Part shown: positions 20,758-31,140 of the stretch, one piece after another
Numbering within the stretch: position 1 is the first letter of the stretch
Layout: the number at the start of each line of letters is the position of its first letter
Origin: Symsagittifera roscoffensis
Lineage: Eukaryota > Xenacoelomorpha > Acoela > Convolutidae
Assembly: GCF_963678635.1 (NCBI RefSeq)
Contig: NC_087066.1
Coordinates: 28,835,301-28,899,300, forward strand
Direction: 5' to 3'
DNA: 64,000 bases
Made by a program: the position numbers and the translations under genes
Notes under the pieces: generated by a model
Seen by the model: only the letters and a program-made list of their open reading frames with translations
Database searches by the model: none
Told to the model about the DNA's origin: nothing

Positions 20758-22175
20758 CTGAAAATAAACATTCAAGGATGCCATATTAAATATATATGTA
20801 TTAACGACTCAATCGTGTTTACTGCCGTTTGCCTTTTCAATGGGTATTTGCGCGCCCATCTTATTATAACCGACTCAAGAATAACAAAAAAATTGTTACC
20901 GCTACGAATTTTATGCTCTAATTTACCATAACATTAAGCTTACTTATTTTACGTAAGGCTTAAGGTAAAGTGGTGGAAATGACTACATTCTTTTCCCAAT
21001 AGCCCGGGGTCAACCTCCATACAAGCATAATGCTTCTCGAACAGTTTCATATATGGAGCCAATGAAAAAACGCAAGTCATAAAATTTCATACTATGAAAA
21101 CAGTATGAATATCATTTATTATTCCGACCATTTGAATAATGGGGAGAAAGCTTTGTATTTGGATGAGTTTGTTTTTTTTCTGTTGTTTTTCTTTCGTTTT
21201 CCACGCAAAATTAGCTATCACAAATAATCATCGGAGAGATTTGAGTGTTATGTCATATTACACACCTTACAGTAGTTATTTGAACGAGAAAAAAAATTAA
21301 CTTTTTTTCCCAAAGTCCAGAAAAACCGGTTCAAAATGTTTGGTTTTTTGTCTTAATTCGAGCGAGCAGGCATACAATAGCTTACTTTAACGGCTTAAAA
21401 GTTTACATTAGCGTAATTTAAAATGTTAAGAATTAGGTTTATTCGAGCTATGATTTTCATAAAAATGAATATTTCTGTAGTTTGTTTCGCGGAAAAGCAA
21501 TACCGAGTAAAAATCTTACAATTAGCGTATTGCAGGTAATTATAACTTAGGCGACAATAAACTCATTATAAGTCGATTGCAATTTTATCACACCAATTTT
21601 TGCTCATCCGTTGAGCATCATCCAAAAATTTAAGAGCGCATAAAATCATTCCAAAAATTTGGCAATGTTAAAACTCTCAGAAAATCACCAAAAAGTTTAT
21701 AGATGAAAAAAAAAGCTTTTTACAGTTAAATTTTGTGAATCAATATTTTCCCTAAACTGAAGAAAAACAAAGCCAAGATGGTGAGATGATGATGGAAAAT
21801 TTGCCATGAACTCAAGAAGACCGAAACAAATAAATGTTTACTTAAAAAAATCAAGTTTGCAAAAAACGTCAGCCATCGCGAAACATTTTTTATTCACAAA
21901 CCTGATAAAATGTTTTTTTTTTGATAACATTAACCCAATTTGAGCTTAATAAAAAGTTTGTTGTTGCAACGCAGTTTCTGGAAACTGCATTTTTCTTTTG
22001 AAACCAAGTCTAATAATTGCTTGATATTTTTGCGCTACTTCAAATTTTGGTGTTCATGAGCAGAATTTGTTTCGGCTTATGTGAATAGGCTTGAATTTAA
22101 TTAAAAGTCAAACCACAAAATATAAAATTGGATGGACATGGGAAAAATTTCCTGAAAAAATCAAGACGACATATA
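20758..22175. other. No certain gene; possible extra exon near 20953-21075
   Basis: Mostly AT-rich. On the minus strand an open stretch (APYMKLFEKHYACMEVDPGL...) ends at donor AC|GTAAAA (exon edge 20953) in the phase exon Y needs, but no convincing acceptor precedes it. CATACTATGAAAACAGTATG near 21089 forms a small hairpin, as does TGCTCATCCGTTGAGCA near 21601. Confidence 0.35.
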
Positions 22176-22697
22176 CAGTGCTGATTTAAATTATCCGGAC
22201 AAAATCAACAAAACTTGAACTTTCAAACACGTTTTTCGCAAATTGGGTTAAGACTAGACAAAAATTGAAGGGAGCAAAAGCTTTTTCTAGATTTTCATCA
22301 AAATGAAAATGGTGCCATTGTTTCTCCGAAATTCTCAACCAAAATTTTATCCCAAAAAAGGGTAATTTTGGCTCATTGCAATTAATCAAAAATTACGCAG
22401 GAACTATTTTTTCAATTGATGAGTAATAAATATCACAAGAAGCCTTTTACACAGCCCAACAAAGTTCCAGAAAAATCAGCGTAATTTTGGTGATTAATTG
22501 AAAAAAGCCAAAATGACCCATTTTTGGGGTAAAATTTTGGTTGAGAATTTCGGAGAAAATTGTACCATAATAATCGTGATGAAACTCTAAGCAGTTTTTG
22601 CGCTCTTCATTTTTGTCCAATCTTAAACCAATTTGAGAAAAATGCGTTGAAAATTCGAGTTTTGTTGTTTTTGTCCGGTTATTTTAAATCAGCACTG
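22176..22697. mobile_element. TA-flanked MITE (Tc1/mariner-type ends), copy 1
   Basis: A 522-bp near-palindrome begins CAGTGCTGATTTAAATTATC and ends ...GGTTATTTTAAATCAGCACTG, flanked on both sides by TA, the target duplication of the Tc1/mariner superfamily. The two halves are inverted relatives throughout (for example CAACCAAAATTTTATCCC against GGGTAAAATTTTGGTTG). No transposase frame. Confidence 0.85.
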
Positions 22698-22739
22698 TAT
22701 TACCGGATTTGACTCAATTTTTTGAAATTCTCGCGTCAA

Positions 22740-23030
22740 TTTTTTGAAATTCTGACAGCTTTTAAATTTGTTTTGCAGCAAAAATCACAATCAACAGAGC
22801 TTTAATATAATACCACACTTGACTCCCTGCAAGGTTTCGTTGAAGTAGTTAAAATTGGCCAAAAAAAGTTAATGAATTGACTCTATTACCTAGTTTTTTT
22901 TCACTTTTCGAGTGATCGGAACAATAACAATTATTTAGCCTACTTCGACCTAGGACTGGAGTTCTAAGTTTTGACGCGATTTTGAAGTGAATGCCCAACA
23001 TCATCAAAACTGTTTTTCAAATTTGCAAAC
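22740..23030. repeat. Interspersed repeat, copy in duplication 1
   Basis: Nearly identical to 7411-7700 in ESRP intron 6: TTCTGACAGC, then CAGCAAAAATCAC and CTTTAATATAATACCACACT. It directly follows the TA-flanked MITE, preceded by a doubled CAATTTTTTGAAATTCT word. Confidence 0.75.
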
Positions 23031-23195
23031 CGTTCAAAAATAGTTTTTAAATAAAAAGTTGGTATTTTATATAGTAAAACGACCTTTTTTGTCTATCAAA
23101 CAAAAATAAATTATTTTTTACAATGTTTTGGAGAATATACCTTTCTTAAAGTTTGTTGGGCTACGTAAGAGGCTCACTTTGATATAAGTATGTCT

Positions 23196-23425
23196 GTGAT
23201 CGACCAGGCATTATTGGCGTAATTTTTGGTGAGCTAAGAAAAGCTAAAATGACCAGTTATTGGGGGTAAAATTTTGGGCCCGAATTCGGGACCATATTAA
23301 TTCTGCTAAAATTTTAAGCAAGTTTTGTCTTCATAAGTTTTCACCTAAATTCAACCCAATTTGAGAAAAACGGGTTTTAAATTTCAAGTTTAACGCTTTT
23401 GTCCGGTTAATTCAAATCAGCACTG
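23196..23425. mobile_element. Half-MITE related to the TA-flanked element, copy 1
   Basis: The segment follows the right half of the element at 22176-22697 (GCGTAATTTTTGGTGA, GGGGTAAAATTTTGGG, AACCCAATTTGAGAAAAA) and ends GTCCGGTTAATTCAAATCAG|CACTG plus TA. The left half is missing or unrecognisable. Confidence 0.6.
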
Positions 23426-24047
23426 TACTTCATGATCCAAATTAAAACAAAACTGACCCAAATCATTTATGTGATGTCAATTTAAAGGTGTGAAATAACA
23501 ACAATTTTGATGCCCAATTATTTTGTGACGCTAGATGACATCATCTGGATTGAATTGTATTAATATGCAATAATGACATTCCAAAAAGCAGTTTTAAATT
23601 TATACAAAACGATATTATGAAGTTCTCTTTAGAAAACAGATGATAGTTATCTTTGCTAGTGTTCTGTTTTTGTTTGGACTGAAATTTGGAATTTTTAGAC
23701 CGATTTCTTTCAAGACTGATTAGACTACTCAAGTTAATGCCTTAAAGAATTTTTCAATTAACAGAGATCACGCACGAAAATCAATGCATAATTTTGTAAC
23801 CACTCCGTTACTCATCGAATTTTTACAAAACAAAACAGCTGAATAACAAAACAGAACATAAAAATGTGTAAGAACGAGACATTTCCAAGTTAAAAAGGAT
23901 ACTACTAACAAAACTTTCAAAAATCATTTTGTTATGATGCTAACCTTGGAATGGCGTTTTAGCAATTGATACGGCAGACGGTAGTAAAAAAAGATTGGCT
24001 TTGGGTTGCCATTTTGGATTCGAATTTTGCAAAATCGACTGCTTCAC

Positions 24048-24475
24048 GGGGGCAGATTTAGGATTTTCTCGAGAGGGGGTGCATTTTCGAAAACATTTCG
24101 AAAATCTTTTCGACCTTTTTTTGAGGTCGATCAAATCGATTTTGCGATCCAAAGCACCAAAAAATATATTTTGGCAATTTTTTTTGCGCCGCAGGCAAAA
24201 TATTGAAAAAACAGGCTAAAAAGGCGTTTCTAGGCACTTTTCAGAAAATTTCGATCAAAAAATTGCGTTCTTTTTGGCGCGCATTCCCCACTCAAGATTA
24301 ACATATAATTATATATAAATTTTTAGAAAAGTTTTGGGGTCCAACAGCCGAAAACGGATACCTCAAAACAGTACAAAGGGGGACCCTTTGGGTCGGTAGG
24401 TGGTTGAATCCCTGAGGAGGGAGGAAAAAGGCGTCCGACACACCACCCACCCTCCCCCCCCCTAAATCCGCCCCC
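24048..24475. mobile_element. C-rich MITE, copy 1
   Basis: A 428-bp segment bounded by GGGGGCAGATTTAGG and its inverse CCTAAATCCGCCCCC. The interior has no transposase; a minus-strand frame of about 90 codons across the right end reflects the GC-rich terminus. Related to 8468-8653. A further CCGGATAATTTAAATTCAGC end of the TA-type family lies nearby at about 24563. Confidence 0.7.
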
Positions 24476-25220
24476 AGCTGCACCATAAAAAGTTGTCTTA
24501 AAATTCGAAGCAATTTGTGTCCCTTTTTTGACAAGAAATTTAAATTTAAGTTTTTTTATTTTGTCCGGATAATTTAAATTCAGCCTTTTTGTCGACACTA
24601 ATTTTTCTAACTAATTTAATAAAAAAATTTAAAAGAATATACGCTAATTGGTGTTTGCTGTAGAAAACAATGCACGTAACAATGCAATGTTACAAAATAA
24701 AACTCTTGACTGTTTTTAGCTTTTTCTTGGAAAGCGTTGTGGGCTGGTAAGATGATATAATAGCCACACTTTGAATGTATCTGATAGCTCCTCAAGACAT
24801 ATTTTTTTCCGTAAAAAAACCGTACAAGGTTTTTTTCTGCTTTTACTATTAAGAGACAAGTGTTCACTCAAGAACTCAGGTAAACTTATACAAATAATCA
24901 TTCTCGGCTCTGAAAAACAAAAGATCGAAATTTTGGTGATACTCGACTATAAAAAGTCTCCATTTCATTTCATGGTACTGAAGGTGAAATCCCGATTAAA
25001 AGGAGGTTGAAATGGCATATCTCTCGATATCATGTGTTGTTCAATGCTGTTCCTGTAATCAGAAATTAGGAAACGAGGGAAATCAGTTGGATAAAACTGT
25101 TTCGGTGACAAACAAAACAAATAATATCGCTCATATTAGTTTGAAGAATCATTCGTCTGTTTTGGCTGTTTGTTTTCCCAAAAGCCAATATCAAGTAGTT
25201 TATGTTGCAAATAGATTATT

Positions 25221-26497
25221 GTTCCGACTTTCGTATCGAAAGTAACGGCATATTCGTGCTCGGGGTGGGTTTTTTTCTTCAGACAAATTTCGACTTTTAA
25301 ACTAGCCATTTTTGACGGAAATTTTTTTATATCATTCGAAAGCTATTGTTGTCCTGAGCTTAAATTTGAAAAGATATTTTACCTGTGATCATTTTTCGTA
25401 AAGTTATGGGGGTTGAAATATTGCCATTATGGCCAATTTGGGACAATTATGGCTATTAACAGGAGAGCGAGATTTAATCCGTCTAAAAATCGTTCTAAAC
25501 TGGTTCAAGGAAGCTTATATGCCATAATTTATTTGCTAATAGAAGCAAAATCTATCACTTTGTACTCAATATGACGTTTTGATCTCAACTTTTTTTTAAG
25601 TTTTTTCATTTCATTTTATTACATTTAAATTTTTCATTTTATTACTGCTCCATAGACCTTAAAAGGCAGTCAGAACTTTCAGGGCTTCGCCCTGATACGA
25701 GCAGTCTGGTTGCAGATAAATAAGGATACTAAAAGGGTACTGAATAAAATGACTCCGTATTGTGAAATACTTCGCGCTTAGTCGTAAACATCATAGACAA
25801 ATTTTGTAAAGTTTATATGATATAGCATTCCAATTCGGCCTAATTGGCAGTTTTTAAACACTTACAGCTTCACCAAACTTGATATGGCTTATCAAATCTT
25901 CTTACAGTTGAAATCAGTACGTCAATATCTTAATTGAGTTTAAACAACTTTGTAAAAACTTTCAATGGATAAGACAACAAAACTGCTCGTATCAGGGCAA
26001 AGTCTTAAATGTTCCGACTGCCTTTTAAGGTCTATGGAGCAGTAATAACATAAAAAAATTAATTATAATAAAATTTTAAAAAAATGAAAAACAATTTGAG
26101 ATTTTTTTTGAAAAAACATCGACCCACACGCCATATTAAGTACAACGCGATAGATTTTGCTACTCTTAACAAATCAATTATGGCATTAAGCTTCCTTGAA
26201 TCAATTTGTAACGATTTTTAAGACGAATTAAATCTCTGCTTACGCGTTAAAAACGCAATAAATATCGCGCGATAATTGTCCCAAATTGGGAAAAATGGCA
26301 ATCTGTAAACCCCCATAACTTATCAAAAAATGATCACAAGTGAAGAATCTTTTCAAATTTAAGCTCAGGAGAACAATGGCTTTCGAATGATATAAAAAAA
26401 TTGTCAAAATGGCTAGTTTAAAAATTGAAATTTGTCTGAAGAAAAAAACTCAACCCGAGCACAAGTATTCCGTTAGATTCGTTACGAAAGTCGGAAC
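25221..26497. mobile_element. 1.28-kb foldback element, copy 1
   Basis: Two inverted arms of about 480-515 bp (25221-25704 and 25983-26497) surround a 278-bp centre. The arms share GTTCCGACTTTCGTA / TACGAAAGTCGGAAC at the tips and CAGGGC...CTGATACGAGCAG / CTGCTCGTATCAGGG at the loop side. No coding frame. Sequence related to one arm recurs in all four A/B units and at 17637-17915. Confidence 0.85.
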
Positions 26498-27462
26498 AAA
26501 AACATATCCCACAGACATCTAAGTCAGAATCAATGATGCAAAAAAATAGAAAAAAAAATTTAAATTTAGATTTCTCTTATAAAAAAATCTCAACTTTCGA
26601 AATTAAAGGAAAAAAACAGATGGCCTCAAAGCTCTTTGAATTTTTAGAACAATTTATGATTGACATTTTTTGATGATATTGACCTAATTGGATAAAACTG
26701 GTTCCTTAGGCAAAAATTTCATTCCGCTGGGAAATCTGAAAACTGAAATCCACTTCCAAAACTAAAAAGAGATCACGTTTTATGCGAAATTAAAAAGAGA
26801 TTACGTTTTTAGCGTCAAAGGAAACGAACGGAATATAAAATGAAATCAAATAGCGAAAAATCAAAAATGAGCGGGAACGATTTTTAAGACTTTTTCCTAA
26901 AGAATGAAGCAAAACATTTAGCAAAATTTAATAAAGATTTAAAAAACATTGTTAAAAAACATACCCAAACAACGGTACTAAATTATCGTTCAGCTCATGG
27001 AGACCAAAGGCAATTATTTGATGTTTGAAAAAAATCAAGACTCGGGTTTCCAAGAAAAATAATTATCACTTCAACCCTTTTCGAATTCATGACTTTATTA
27101 ACATTAACACTTTTTTGATCAAAAAAACCCAAACTCAGATTATTAGATAATTTTTTGATTTCCGCTGGACATTCTAACAATATATATTTTTTTGAAATTA
27201 GAAACCATTCTCGTTTAATTGCGCAACTTCAACTTTTGTTATTTAAAAGCAAAATTTGCCTTACGTTATGAATTTAGAATGAACTAAAAATAAATCAAAC
27301 CCCAAAAAAAACAATTTAGAGCTACTACAACTTTGAGTGAAAAAATCAACACAACCAAAAAAAACGATGTCAACAATTCAAAAAATAATTCAAACTATGT
27401 CAAAAATTTTAAGCTCGTTATTTCTAGAACAAATCAAAGTGGTCCAAAACTCAACTTCAACC
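26498..27462 (-). other. 3' flank of the secreted-protein gene, copy 1
   Basis: AT-rich. Minus-strand AATAAA (near 27093) and ATTAAA (near 27213) could serve for polyadenylation of the gene ending at 27463. An open stretch at 26964-27053 (HQIIAFGLHELNDNLVPLFG before donor GG|GTATGT) could be an exon, but lacks a good acceptor. Confidence 0.35.
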
Positions 27463-27790
27463 TTAACTCCAAAATTCGAACACAACAGAGTAAATCAGAG
27501 AAGACAATGTAACTGCATGATTGTTTTTGAATAAACAGATTGAGTTTTTGAACGCGAGTGGTCGCGTGGTGTTGCCATCATCATCTGTATCGTTTATATC
27601 GTTAGTACCATTTGTACCCGCAACCAATGGACTTATGGCCAAAGTTGTGGTTGTGGTGAGATTTGCCAATGTTGTGGCTGCGGTAAGATTTCCACCATTG
27701 AAAAGCCGAATGTCAGAGTTTGTTTGATTGCAAACAATTGTTTCGTTTGTAATTGGATCTACAATTGACGGAAAATTGGTTGAATTTGAC
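27463..27790 (-). CDS. Secreted-protein gene copy 1, exon 3
   Basis: Acceptor CTTGTTTCAG|GTCA opens 108 residues plus TAA at 27463-27465. It encodes SNSTNFPSIVDPITNETIVC, a Thr-rich tract and DINDTDDDGNTT, with seven sequons. The final 35 residues have AT-richer codons, so the true end may be a donor inside the exon (several G|GTAC sites are in phase 1). Confidence 0.62.
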
Positions 27791-29039
27791 CTGAAACAAG
27801 GCTTTTTATATTTGATCACTGTGAAAATTTTCATGAAAAATCAAATTCTGATAATAGGTATCTAGTTGAACTTCTAGAGTCAAAGTTGTTTGTCAATCGT
27901 TTTGGTTTGCACAATTTAAAATTGCACGCAGAATTTGATTAGCTATAGATCCATTGGCTGAGAAGGTTACAAAGAATTGAGACATTGAGAGAAAGAAAAA
28001 CTTTAAATTTTTCCTGATTGTGACCCAATTGATCTTTCGAGCTCTTCCGGAAGACTGAAAACAACCTTTTTTGACAAAGTTTTGTGCACTGCATGCGATT
28101 TTTTTTAAATGCTTAAAATTTTGCTTGTGGGCTTTTTTTAGCTTCAGGTTAACTCATTGAAAACGGAACGTATTACAAACCAGGCTCCTTTACCATACAA
28201 AAGTTCTTCTCTGGGTTTTTTCTGGGAGATGGAGACAAAGTACTTAGCTTACCCATAAGGAGGTCCCTGGTTGTAGGTTATGATTGTATTTAGACATATG
28301 CAGTACCACTGTGTGATGTCCCCGGTGACTGAGCTGACCATTGCGAAGTCAGAGGAGCAGTTGGCTAAGAGATCATTGACAGTTTGCACTTCAGTGGAAT
28401 TAGTCACGACAGACGGAAGACTAGAGCTCACTGAAAACACAAGGACGAAATACTAAATGTTTTGACAAATCGCATAAGCAGTAACGTTCAAACACCAATA
28501 GAAAATCATGTATAAAAATAGAAGCACAAAAATTTAAAACAAAACTGGATCTGTCTCTTATGTCACTATGAATTCTTGGACTTTCGGCAAAAATCTTTGC
28601 AGATTTTTGGCCGCTGAAATTAAGTTTATATATATATAAAATTTTCTCGAAAACACATCATTTGGTTGAAATTCATACAATGAGAACATGTTAAAACTCA
28701 TCAAAATCTATCCTAGTTAGTACTTTTTGGCTGTTATTTCTTTTTCTATCTTTGGAATTTCAATGCTTTTTCATGGCTGTTTTCCCACATAAGGGCTACG
28801 TCAAAAAATTTTGTGATAGATTCCACTCTTCAAAGACGTATATCTGTACCGTTTGTATTGTTGAACAACTCGGCGGTGACGCAATTGTCCATATCTGTCG
28901 TGGTTTTGTTTTGTTCACTCAGCAGCTTGGTCAAACAGGTCTGCAGAGATTCACGGATCAGATCAATCAGCCCTTCATTACGTGTAATAGTTGTCAAAAA
29001 CACGCCAACCAAGCTCAGCAGAATTAATAATTTTTCCAT
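27463..29039 (-). CDS. Secreted Thr/Asn-rich glycoprotein, unrecognised family, copy 1
   Basis: A three-exon model (28850-29039, 28253-28430, 27463-27790) joins in phase and gives 231 residues. Residues 1-20 form a clear signal peptide (MEKLLILLSLVGVFLTTITR). The mature part starts with an amphipathic helix (LIDLIRESLQTCLTKLL), carries about a dozen N-x-S/T sequons and scattered Cys, and has a Thr-rich stretch (LTAATTLANLTTTTTLA) followed by an acidic Asn/Asp stretch. The last 17 residues are hydrophobic, which could be a GPI signal or simply the C-terminus. It is probably secreted or surface-bound. Alternatively exon 3 is not last and splicing continues to exons Y and Z. No known family recognised. 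Coding exons are identical in copy 2. Confidence 0.62.
28253..28430 (-). CDS. Secreted-protein gene copy 1, exon 2
   Basis: Acceptor TGTTTTCAG|TGAG and donor TATGG|GTAAGC enclose 178 nt. It encodes SSSLPSVVTNSTEVQTVNDL, LANCSSDFAMVSSVTGD and WYCICLNTIITYNQGPPY. The exon has higher GC than its introns and three Cys. Confidence 0.7.
28850..29039 (-). CDS. Secreted-protein gene copy 1, exon 1 (signal peptide)
   Basis: ATG at 29037-29039 in a good context (CCAAAATGG); 63 codons plus one base, ending at the phase-1 donor AACG|GTACAG. A TATA-like box lies about 65 bp upstream. This exon lies in unit A of the nested duplication; a broken paralogue lies in unit B (33670-33859). Confidence 0.65.
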
Positions 29040-29101
29040 TTTGGTCAGGTTTTACTACTTTTTACATGGTTTTATGAAGTCAGTTAAAAATGACTGCAGC
29101 G

Positions 29102-29108
29102 AAATATA
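29102..29108 (-). promoter_or_regulatory. TATA-like box, unit A1
   Basis: TATATTT on the minus strand (GGGGTATATTTCGC), about 65 bp upstream of the exon 1 ATG, which would place a start near 29075. It is kept in all four units. Confidence 0.4.
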
Positions 29109-30857
29109 CCCCGTTGCCGTGCATTATTACAGATGCATCGAACTGCTTTTCAAGAGAGATTCCCACAATTTTCTGTAGACCTAAAAGGTAATTTTGCACA
29201 GAAAGTTTTCATCTCTGGGCAAGAATCGAAATTAATGAACGCAAAATTATTGGTAACTTCATTAGCAGTGCTGATTTAATTAATTGCATTGGACTTGACA
29301 TTTAAAAAAGTTCCCAACTCGGGTTGACTTTAGGTGAAACATTATGAAGATAAAATTTGCTTAGCATTTTAGAAGAAGTAATATGCTGAAAATTGTTTTA
29401 CGAAATTTACGCCCAAAATTTTACCCCAAAAACGAAAAAATTTTGGTTTTTTAGTCAAACAAAACCTACGCCGAAATTAGCCCATCAATCACTATCATTA
29501 GAGCCTCTACATAGCTCAACAATTTTTAGGAAGGATGAACTCTCCAACTTTTTCAAATGTGCGTGTTTTTCACATCTGTTTTATACCAGATAAGCAGCAG
29601 CTTATTGTGCATCTCAAAATTTGTTCACATCTCGACACTCCTTATTGTCTCGTTTAGTGTCAAAAACTTCTCGATTAAAAATGTAACTGTTTTTATCTAC
29701 ATCAAAAGCCAACAAAAACAGAGTTTGATACAAATCTAATATTGCACTTTCGCGACTGTGCAAGCTGCCCGAGTCGAGGCAGTCATTTGTGGAAAAACCT
29801 GAAATTAAGTCTTTATATACGGGTAGGAGCACCCTCGAACCTAACAGGCCCCTATCTAGCACTAATAGGGTCCTGCAAGAAATTGGCCCACAAAGAGGCA
29901 ACAAATTTCCGAAATCGCAGAGAATTCGGCTCAATAGGAGATATCAACATCCCAGAGATCTCGAAAAATCCACCTGTTGCCCATGTTTTACCATAAGGTA
30001 TGAAAGTCTTTTGCGTTTCTCAGCAACACAGTGAAAAGATCCTACAAACTTTTAGGCCAATCATCTCTATGGCTCTATTAGGAAACTTACGCAACCTTAG
30101 AAGACCTGAAGATGAGAGCTTCCAGATATACAGCGCTAACAAATTCCCTTAATAAATAGTCCCCCGTGCCGAACTTCCGGAAGTCGTTTCTCACGCCCAA
30201 CACTTAACGCGGGGATCTAAAACTATGGCATTTGTTAGGTAATGACAAGATACATCATGTATTAAATTTTGAACCAAATCTGACGGTGGGACGGGAAGTT
30301 ATAACCACTTGGGAAAAACACCCTTTAGACCGGAAGTGGACAATTTACGCAAAAAAGTGAGCGAGGCGATATTGATTTTATGGCGGCATTAGAAACTGGC
30401 ACCTAGCTCTGAAAAGGGATTTCATGTAAGTAAACTCCCTCCGGCGACTCCTTCCGGCGTCATTAACTTTTTCCCGGGAAAAAAGATAACGGACCTTAGA
30501 AATGGGATACCTTGGGAAGTATTAATTGGATATGGATGAAACTTGGTAGTAGTACCACTATAAGATTCGGAACCAAAAAATAGAATTTTTGACCCGGGTG
30601 ACCCCATCGTGACCTATATTTGATTTTCGGGCGTCTCGGACCGGAAATGCCTAGAATAAACTCCGAGGTTAACAGCGGAAAGTGGTGTATTAATCAGCCC
30701 CAAATTTTTGGGAATGAGAATTGGTCACCTTGCTAAAAATTGGGTGGGAATTTGTCTTTTGGGAAATGGAGCATAAGCTGAAGGGGATATAGGTTTTACA
30801 TTGTAACTTTGAAGTAATGAATTATTCAGAGTGGACTTGGCAAACATTCAGATATAT

Positions 30858-31140
30858 TTCGCGCTATTAACGTATAAGCGGAGAATTAATCCTTCTTAGA
30901 AATCGTTCTAATTGGTTGAAGAAAGCTTACTTGCCATAATTTACTTGTTATTAGGAGCAAAATTTATCAGTTTGTACTTAATATGGCGTGTGGGGGATGA
31001 GTTTTACAAAAAATCCCAAACTTTAAAAAAAAAAGTATTTCTTTTCATTTTTTCTACATTTAATTTTTTCATGTTATTTCTGCTCCATACACCTCAAAAG
31101 TCAGTCGGAACAGTCATGGCTTTGCCCTGATACGAGCGGT
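30858..31140. repeat. Foldback-family arm inside unit A1
   Basis: Words such as CGCTATTAACG, GCCATAATTTACTTGTTA, TACTTAATATGGCG and CCCTGATACGAGCGGTC match the arms of the element at 25221-26497. Equivalent blocks lie at 35485-35771, 49338-49628 and 53969-54255. Single-armed, so a truncated or solo copy. Confidence 0.7.

Noticed and set aside
20749-20931. Plus-strand frame over exon Y (INIQGCHIKYICINDS...)
   Set aside because: The minus strand of the same bases gives a better exon with matching phases. The plus frame starts right after a stop and has no start codon of its own.
24298-24598. Gly-rich minus-strand frames (GADLGGGRVGG, GGGFRGGEGGW)
   Set aside because: They translate the C-rich terminus of the MITE; the C-run length change shifts the frame between copies.
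25012-25245. Plus-strand 77-codon frame starting MAYLSISCVVQCC
   Set aside because: In the second 18.5-kb copy (about 43541) the frame is interrupted by a stop, and it runs into the foldback element arm.
26995-27180. Minus-strand 61-codon frame with ECPAEIKKLS and NNCLWSP
   Set aside because: Its codons carry replacement changes between the two otherwise near-identical copies (N to I, V to F), while true exons show none; no start codon or reliable splice sites.
29614-29934. Minus-strand frames of about 80-106 codons in all four A/B units
   Set aside because: Overlapping plus-strand frames are equally open, differences between units are mostly replacement changes, and no start or splice logic was found.
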